The translations under genes and the position numbers were made by a program. Positions 57,583 through 64,000 of a DNA stretch of 64,000 bases are shown here, piece by piece. How positions within the stretch are numbered: the first letter of the stretch is position 1; each line of letters starts with the position of its first letter. Below the pieces are notes generated by a model that saw nothing but the letters and a program-made list of their open reading frames with translations, made no database searches and had not been told where the DNA came from. Source of the DNA: Agarophyton chilense (lineage: Eukaryota > Rhodophyta > Florideophyceae > Gracilariales > Gracilariaceae); NCBI GenBank assembly GCA_030374765.1, contig JARGXX010000113.1, positions 1,008,147 to 1,072,146 on the forward strand, written 5' to 3'.

Positions 57583-60247
57583 ATGCACGTACGCACCATA
57601 CTAACCCTCCTAGCTGAGGCGGGGGTGACGCTGAAGCTACGCAAATGCGTCTTCTTTACCAGAACGGTTGAATACCTGGGCCACATCATAAGCCCTGGCA
57701 CCCTAGAGGTTGCGCCGAGCAACATTAGAGCCGTACAGGAGATCATGTTGCCACGATCCCAGACAGACGTACGATCCTTTATAGGTTTATGTAACGTCTA
57801 TCGTCGCTTCGTGAAGGGATTCGCGAAAATAGCGGCTCCCCTCAACAAGAAGCTCCAGAAAGGTGAACCAGAACGGTTTGATAATCTATCGAACGACGAA
57901 ATGGATACCTTTGAGGAGTTGAAACGAGCGCTGTTCTCGCCGCCAATCTTAGCGTTACCGAAAACAGGTCTACCGTACACGCTGGATACAGATGCATCTC
58001 ATGCCCAAATTGGTTGTTGTCTCATGCAGGAGCAGCAAAACGGAGACAAATTACCTATAGGATACTTGAGCCGTACTATGAATGAGGCGGAGCAGAACTA
58101 CACGGTAACTTAGAAAGAATGTCTAGCAGTAGTGTGGAGCATGTTGATGTTCCGTCCATACCTGTATGGTGAGCGCTTTACGTTGCGCACGGACCACGAC
58201 GCCTTAAGGTGGATCCTCGGACTCGCAGATGCGTCTGGTAGACTTTCCCGTTGGAGGTGGGAGGTTGCGACTGTCGGAGTTTGAATACGACATACAGTAC
58301 CGTCCAGGTATCAAGCACAACATAGCTGATGCTATGTCACGCTTAAACACCTCAGGGTTAGAGAAAGAATCTGTGGACGATGACATCCCTTGCTTTTTGG
58401 TGTCATCAAACCAAAATGGTACCGACAAACACCTTGAAGGATGTTGGGACTTACCTGAAGAAGGTGCTTTGCGAAACATCGACATGGCAACGCAGATACT
58501 GACCCTAGAGGAAACGAACGTCATGCCCGTAACCCGAGAGGATTTTCTACGAGAACAGGCCCAGGATGCGTACTGCAGAACCCTGGCTGGCCAAATTGGT
58601 TTCAAAGGATCACCGTTCGATGTGTACCACATTGGATACATCGTGAGAAGGTCAACCTTGGATGGTAGCCTTCAAAAGGTGGTTCCGAAGGCACTACGCC
58701 CGAGAGTATTGTATCTCGCGCACTATCCGCGACTATCGGGACACCCCGGTGCCACCAGGATGTATTACACCTTCTGGCAACATTTCTATTGGCATCATAT
58801 GGCCCATGATGTCTATACCTTTGTAGGTCAATTCTAATCCTGTGTTCGTACCTGCGGTGGTATTAGAAAGCATCGAAAGTACCTCAAGCTGTTTCCAGCA
58901 GCGGGTCCGCTTGAGTTTGTTGCGATAGACCCTCTAGGACCACTTCCCAAGACCAAGAACGGGTATCAGCACATTCTAGTGAACACCGACAGGTTCTCGA
59001 AGCTCACGAGAGCGATACCTTTAAAGAAGACGAAGTTAACAACGCTGGCGATCGCGTTCTTCAACAATTGGATCTACCCGTATGGTGCACCACTGTACCT
59101 ACTTATCGATAATGGTTCAAACCTGGCATCGAAGTTCTTCGAAGTAGTCTGTAACCTCTTGGGTATCAAGCACTATTTCACTACTGCCTACCACCCACAG
59201 ACGAACGGACAGGTCGAGCGCTTTAACCACACATTGGTATCAAGGATACGGCACTATACGGAAGAGAACCAAACTGGGTGGGATGAGCTGGTGCAACCGC
59301 TCACCTACTCCTATAACCTTCAGGTACGCCGGTCAACGCAAACCCCTCCCTTTGATTTGGTTCTTTCGCGACAACCCCCAGGTATTGTAGTGCAGGGAGA
59401 TCATACCACCAGCACTGCAGCTGGCGCACTGACCCCTGCCCAGGTCAAGCGGAATACCCTTGTGAGGTTGAGGAGGGCTCTCAAACATGCAGAGAGCCTC
59501 CTCACTGCAGCCCAGAAGCGGTACAAGGCCGAATACGACCGTAGGGTAACCAAAGTGGTCTCTGTATCCTCGTGACAATATGTCTACATCGACAACCCAC
59601 CTTCATGTAAAAGACCACGACCGGGAGATGAAGCATACGATGAAGCTATTGACAGAGATTTCAATTCGAAGCTTCTACCCAAATCAGTGGGACCTTATAA
59701 GGTATTGAACACATCAGACCACACCGTTACGGTTGACCAAGATGGAATACCGAATACGATATCAATTGACCGTATTACGGTAGCACCTGAAACGGTTCAA
59801 CATCACATGGAGGCGGACACCTCAGCCCAAGAGCCCAGAGCGGTAGCTCTGCGCACTCGACCCTCGGAGGACCCCACCCCAATTGAGGTGAACGATGACC
59901 GTCAACGTGATGATCCGGATTACAACCCTCTAACAGGGACGCAAATTGAACCCCAAACGGTAACAGCGGAAGGTCCCGACCCGGCTCCCACACACGAAGC
60001 TCCCAACTCGGAACATATGAACCCTCGAGGTAGCGTTCCCCCGAAAGATCAGGACCAAACCTCAGAGAAATTTCCCGTTGACCGTTTGGTGGGCCAAACT
60101 CGAACCGACAATGGTCTGAAGTACACCGTCAGGTGGTACGGCTGGGGCCCAGAAAGAGACACCCTCGAACCCCCAGCCGCAATACCCCCACACTTCCGTA
60201 TCAGGTATTGGCGCCGTCGAAAGGAGCCAATGCCTGCAGACGGCTAA
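57583..60247 (+). pseudogene. pol: Family F pol: RT end, RNase H, integrase, chromodomain
   Basis: RT thumb/connection: LTLLAEAGVTLKLRKCVFF, RSFIGLCNVYRRFV. RNase H: TLDTDASHAQ, a TAG in the expected TEKE motif (near 58111), RTDHDALRWIL, then one frame change near 58250 before ADAMSRL. Integrase: HYPRLSGHPGATR, IDPLGPLP, LIDNGSNLA and NGQVERFN, so all DDE residues are present. Stops at 58835 (TAA) and 59573 (TGA). The C-terminal part includes the GPY/F-type segment (VGPYKVLNTSDHTV) and a chromodomain (FPVDRLVG, VRWYGWGPERDT). No antisense gene like that of A and D is evident downstream. Confidence 0.85.
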
Positions 60248-60274
60248 CCTTAGACCTTCGTGGTACTCAGGCCT

Positions 60275-60293
60275 AAGGAAGGGGGAGAAAAGA
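60275..60293 (+). other. Purine tract after family F pol
   Basis: AAGGAAGGGGGAGAAAAGA, 19 purines in a row, typical of a polypurine tract. It is not followed at once by a TG start, so it may be a secondary tract. The likelier LTR start is at 61172. Confidence 0.35.
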
Positions 60294-61171
60294 CGTCGTT
60301 TCCCGCAGAAAGTGGACGCATATGCGTGTCAGATTACCTACAAGGGAGGACACGAAAGAACAACCGAATGTAACAGTAGAAGATACAACAAGAGACAACA
60401 ATTTTCTTTGAAGAAGGAGACACTAAGGAAGTCAAGTGGCAGGCGGCCGTCACAAGAACCTCAATGGATGTATCGACGCAGGCTCAGGCCCAACAGGTGC
60501 CACGAATCAATCCTTAAAAGGTAGAAGAAACCTGAAAGGTCGAGAAGCCAGGAAACCTTCAAGGAAAGCCGGAAAACACGATTACGGTCGCGATGTCGCC
60601 AAGTAAGGGCAGCAATCCCTGAAGAGTTGTAGAGCCGTGGGAACGACCAGGCGGGAAGGCGCGCGCAGGGACCTAGGAAGAAAATGAAGTTTGAGCACCT
60701 GAGAAAGATGCAATATCCACTTTGTTAAACGGTGGGCTATGCGGAAGCCAAATCGCAAGCACGCAGGGGCCCACTGCCGAAAAGGTGTCTGCGAGCGCGC
60801 TATTTACACTACAACGTTTTGATGACAGTCCCTACCTGAATGGTTCTTGCATAATTCGTGCGCCGCCGTCGTCGCTCGCACTCCCCAACCGACACTGTCA
60901 CCGAGTTCTGAACCTCAAGGGATCGCGCGTCGCGCACAGTGAGCAACCGCCGGCGTACACCACTCCGATGCCCGCGCCGCTGTCGCTCGCTTTACCTTTA
61001 TGGTTTGATGGAAGGAGATACGGCGCGTGTCTCACGGGTAGGAAGGGGGTCTGTCGTATAGTGGCAGAAGGTTTGTCCTTTGAGGTTGTCAATATCCTAT
61101 ACTGACCTTGTAGGTGATGGATGCGAGGAATCATCGGTCATGCAGCTCCGGGCGAGCTACCATCTAGGGGT
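60294..61171. other. 3' non-coding part of family F
   Basis: About 880 bp without a recognised gene on either strand. Small open frames (for example 60722-61105 + and 60898-61134 -) lack motifs. Confidence 0.4.
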
Positions 61172-61685
61172 TGTCAGACACGTGTAGTGTTGACATGTAT
61201 CTTATGGTTGAGTAATTGTTAGTACTTGTAATTGTAATTATATTTATTTTAGTACAGTAGTTGAGTGGCCATCTGGCACTGTAGCCAGTGCTGGCCAGGT
61301 CTCTGACACTAGGTCAGAGACCGTGCCTTACTGGCACCTCCCGGGTGATCTGGAGAGGGCAGTCCACTGAATATAGGGAACTGCACCTCCCCCATCCTTA
61401 TCTGATAAAGACAGGCACCACTTGGGTCACGACTCTACCTTTTGGTTCATCGTGTCTCAACTACCACACAGGCTTTTTCGCGCGTCGACGCCTACAATCG
61501 TTCACCTACACGGTATAGGCTAGTTGCCCCGCCCTTTGCCCCTGCGGGTTTTCACGGTGCCCTGTTACCATCGAGGTTTACTGCGTCTACCTTCTATGGT
61601 TGAGCGTCGACACGCTCCCTACGGTTGAGCGTCACTACGCTCCCAAGACAAGACAGTAGCATACCCCAGAGGTGATTGTACGACA
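61172..61685 (+). repeat. Probable 3' LTR of family F
   Basis: Begins TGTCAGACACGTG and ends GATTGTACGACA exactly where piggyBac-like sequence resumes; TGTC...GACA ends are inverted. Length about 514 bp. Holds an AT-rich TATATTTATTTTA segment near 61240 and two hairpins near its end. No second copy is in the window, so the call rests on ends and position only. Confidence 0.45.
61602..61642 (+). repeat. Two tandem hairpins
   Basis: GAGCGTCGACACGCTC and GAGCGTCACTACGCTC, 25 bp apart, each a 6-bp stem with a 4-base loop in a repeated CGGTTGAGCGTC context. The loops differ while the stems are kept. Confidence 0.6.
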
Positions 61686-62210
61686 TCCGTTGATTTATTT
61701 GCACTCGACCCTTCAAATTCAAGAATTCATTTTTCGTTTTCCATTTTGACGAATAAACTACCAAAAAGCTGTCTTGAATCTCGCTGTTTTTTACATTAAA
61801 AGGGATTAATAAATTCACTTTGTCACTTTTATTGTCATCCGTGACATTAGGCTGCTCTTAATTGTTCGAAAATTTGGTAGTAGTAGCGGCACCATTTATC
61901 TTCACGTTTAAATTGATGGCTTTCTGAGCAGTTTCTTGAACCATAACATGATCCCAGGCTATCACATTTCAATGCTTGACAGTGTACACTTTATAGCCAC
62001 CAGGTAGCTCGAAGTTTATGGTGGCGAAAGTGTGTCTATGATATATTTTGACAACAAATCCAACTTTTGTACCACGTTGTTTGACCCTTCTCTTTTTCTA
62101 TGGCGTTCGAAAGAAGAGTTTACAGTCTCTCTTTGATGTGATGTGACGCGGGCGAATGTTTGCTTTGTTTTTCACTACACGTCAAAAATCTATAGATGAT
62201 GATATATTTG
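61686..62210 (-). pseudogene. piggyBac-like transposase N-terminal fragment
   Basis: Aligns to about 35100-35604 with roughly 80% identity by eye. The first codons (61818 downward) read MNLLIPFNVKNSEIQDSFLV, equivalent to the start at 35213, and stop at the family F boundary. The catalytic part is absent. Confidence 0.55.
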
Positions 62211-64000
62211 ATACACTATGAGAAAATGGAGTAAAGATGATGTTATTTACAGGTTGTGGACGATCGTTCGTGATCTTTGGGGTGGACGCCAGAGAAGAAG
62301 AGAATGTTGACAGCGTCCAGGCACACAAATTTAAGGAAATTGACAAAGTTCACAAAAATTATCGATGTTGGAATTTTGGCCTCATATGAGGCCAGAATTA
62401 CAACTATAGACACTAGGAAGTGCAATGGTAGTGGGTACCAATGTCTGAGCCTAGGCCTCTGGTTGGTCACATCTGCAACGCCGGCGACGTCGTGTCAATT
62501 GGGCATTTGCCCTCTTTTGGCTACTTGGTCACATATCGCGAAATGTTTTCAATTATTCAAACACCACTGGTCCCTGCTGATCAAACCGCAAGATTCGTAC
62601 CCAGAAGCAAAACATGAATTGGTCATCCCTCATATGCATCCGCTTGGACACGTTTATTGCTACCGAAGGCATTAATCCAAACTAACTACGAAGACCCGTG
62701 CTCGCAGGCAGAATAACACGATCTCCAGACAGGTCGATCATCGAGAGCTGCATGTTTTCCAACAAAAGAGTTCTTGATTGGGATAATTCTGGAAACCCAC
62801 ACCAACCACATTGCCATTCAGATGACAAGTCATTCGAAGTGCTCCGCCATGAAAGACAGCGGCAGTTCTTGTAGGGAGCAGAAAAGAATAACACAAACGG
62901 TTGGTCGAAAACAAGGTCGCTCTCCGGTCAGCCTTCTCAAGCCGTCTTTGACATTTGCGCATGTGCATCTTCAACATCCGTGTCGCCCTATGAAGTTTTA
63001 CCATTGGTTGACCCTTGCAAAGATGTGTACGATGCACTAATGGGGTGAGCGGATGCACCATTGCCAGAAAGAGAAGGAGTTGAAGTTGAGAAAAGTACCG
63101 CATCACGACAATCACACCGACTGCCTTTCGAAACTAGAGGAGTTGACGTACGGTTATTCGCATCACTGCATCACTTTTTGTCTTGGAGGGAAAAGTGGAT
63201 GATGTGATTTGCTTCCTGCGAATCGCAATCGCTTGGCTCATATTGCTTGATGCGCAACATGTCACTCCAAACTGTTGAAGGGAAGGCAACCCGCAGATTG
63301 CACCCGATGGTCTTATGCCATCTGATGCGAACGGTGGTGTGGGCATAACGCGGACAACTACACCTCCACAAGTTCGCTTTTTGATCTTTCATCGCATCGG
63401 TCATGCCGCCCTTCCGAGTCACCGGCCCGAATGTCCAGTGGAAGTTTGCTATCCTTTCCGACTCGCCTCTCGCTTTCTTGAGAATGGCGCGGTGGCTGTC
63501 GTCAAAACCCGTATGGATGCACTTCCACCACGGGTCCCAGTCTCATCAACATGACACAAGTCCTACAACGTTTATTACAATTTATGGCGGGATCTATCTA
63601 ATGTTCTAACTCTACAGCTACTGATATATCACGCATAAGGTTTCATCAAGAAGATAATCGCACTCTACTTCTGCTCTTCTTCTACCTCCTCTTCTTTGTC
63701 CTCCCTATTCTTGGCCTGAACACACATCCATGCACACAGTCATGGGCTTCGTCCGCCCCGAATATATCGTTGTGCATGTTTTTGCAATGCCTTGTGAGAA
63801 TGGTCTTTCGAGCAAACGCATCTCCGCAAACCTGGCATTCGAAGTTGCGAATCTTGTTGTGCACTGCATCGACGTGTCTTGTGACATCCCCACGCGCACC
63901 GAAGCGTAGCCCACATTTGTGAGGACATTCGAAAACGCTTCTCTCTCAGGTGCACTACGCGATAGTGGCTAATACCCCGCTCTGTTGGTGAAATCGTCTT
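62211..64000. repeat. Second copy of the 1.8-kb block, runs off the window
   Basis: Near-identical to 35605-37394, same orientation. Holds the non-coding 1.45 kb and the end of a zinc-finger gene. Confidence 0.8.
63665..64000 (-). pseudogene. C2H2 zinc-finger protein, copy 3, partial
   Basis: 3' part of the same gene as 37059-38322; the rest lies beyond the window. The second finger (from CGLRFGARG) and the third (CQVCGDAFARKT-HCKNMH) are readable, with stop at 63665. An extra A near 63932 relative to copy 2 breaks the frame before the second finger, so this copy is probably dead. Confidence 0.65.

Larger units (their letters stand above)
57583..61685 (+). mobile_element. Ty3/gypsy element, family F, 5'-truncated
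   Basis: Begins within RT (no LTR, gag, protease or YLDD box) and continues through RNase H, integrase and chromodomain to a probable 3' LTR. Its sequence differs from families A and D, so it is a third gypsy lineage. The right end abuts piggyBac-like sequence that aligns to 35110 and beyond, so the element probably inserted in that older copy. Confidence 0.75.

Overview
This is eukaryotic nuclear DNA made almost entirely of mobile elements. The evidence is the presence of Ty3/gypsy and Ty1/copia LTR retrotransposons, chromodomain integrases, a CACTA-type (tnp2-like) transposase, a piggyBac-like transposase, C2H2 zinc-finger genes, and decayed copies of two conserved eukaryotic genes (proteasome ATPase RPT6 and N-acetyltransferase NAA20). 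No clear intron was seen and base composition is near 50% GC. A TE-rich alga such as a red alga would fit, but that is a guess; nothing here fixes the lineage.

Layout. (1) 1-7023: a decayed Ty3/gypsy element, family A, + strand, cut by the window edge, ending in a 384-bp LTR. (2) 8229-34339: a second family-A element that has been broken up. It holds a 5' LTR and primer site (8229-8633), a 664-bp solo LTR of another family (8634-9297), the pol half on the minus strand (9298-12878), a 16.2-kb CACTA-like DNA transposon (12879-29088), the gag-protease half on the minus strand (29089-31600), a second solo LTR in opposite orientation (31786-32449), then the chromodomain end and antisense gene (32450-34339). 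The target-site duplications of the two solo LTRs are swapped, which shows that the 22.5 kb between them was inverted by LTR-LTR recombination. (3) 34340-38322: a truncated piggyBac-like transposase, a duplicated non-coding block and a C2H2 zinc-finger gene. (4) 41076-56501: a Ty1/copia element split inside its reverse transcriptase by a complete family-D Ty3/gypsy element (44730-55502, target duplication ACCGA). (5) 57583-61685: a 5'-truncated third chromodomain gypsy element, family F. (6) 61686-64000: a second copy of the piggyBac / non-coding block / zinc-finger arrangement.

The most interesting feature is a long gene carried on the antisense strand between pol and the 3' LTR. It occurs in family A (two copies) and family D, whose pol genes and LTRs are otherwise very different. 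The proteins share a membrane-like hydrophobic segment and several short motifs. In family D it is a single frame of about 596 codons with only two stops, beginning 25 bp from the 3' LTR.

The 16.2-kb DNA transposon carries its own tnp2/DUF4218 transposase plus copies of RPT6, NAA20, a zinc-finger gene and several unrecognised frames, so it resembles a giant gene-capturing CACTA element. Nearly every coding region in the window is broken, but often by in-frame stop codons with few or no frameshifts.
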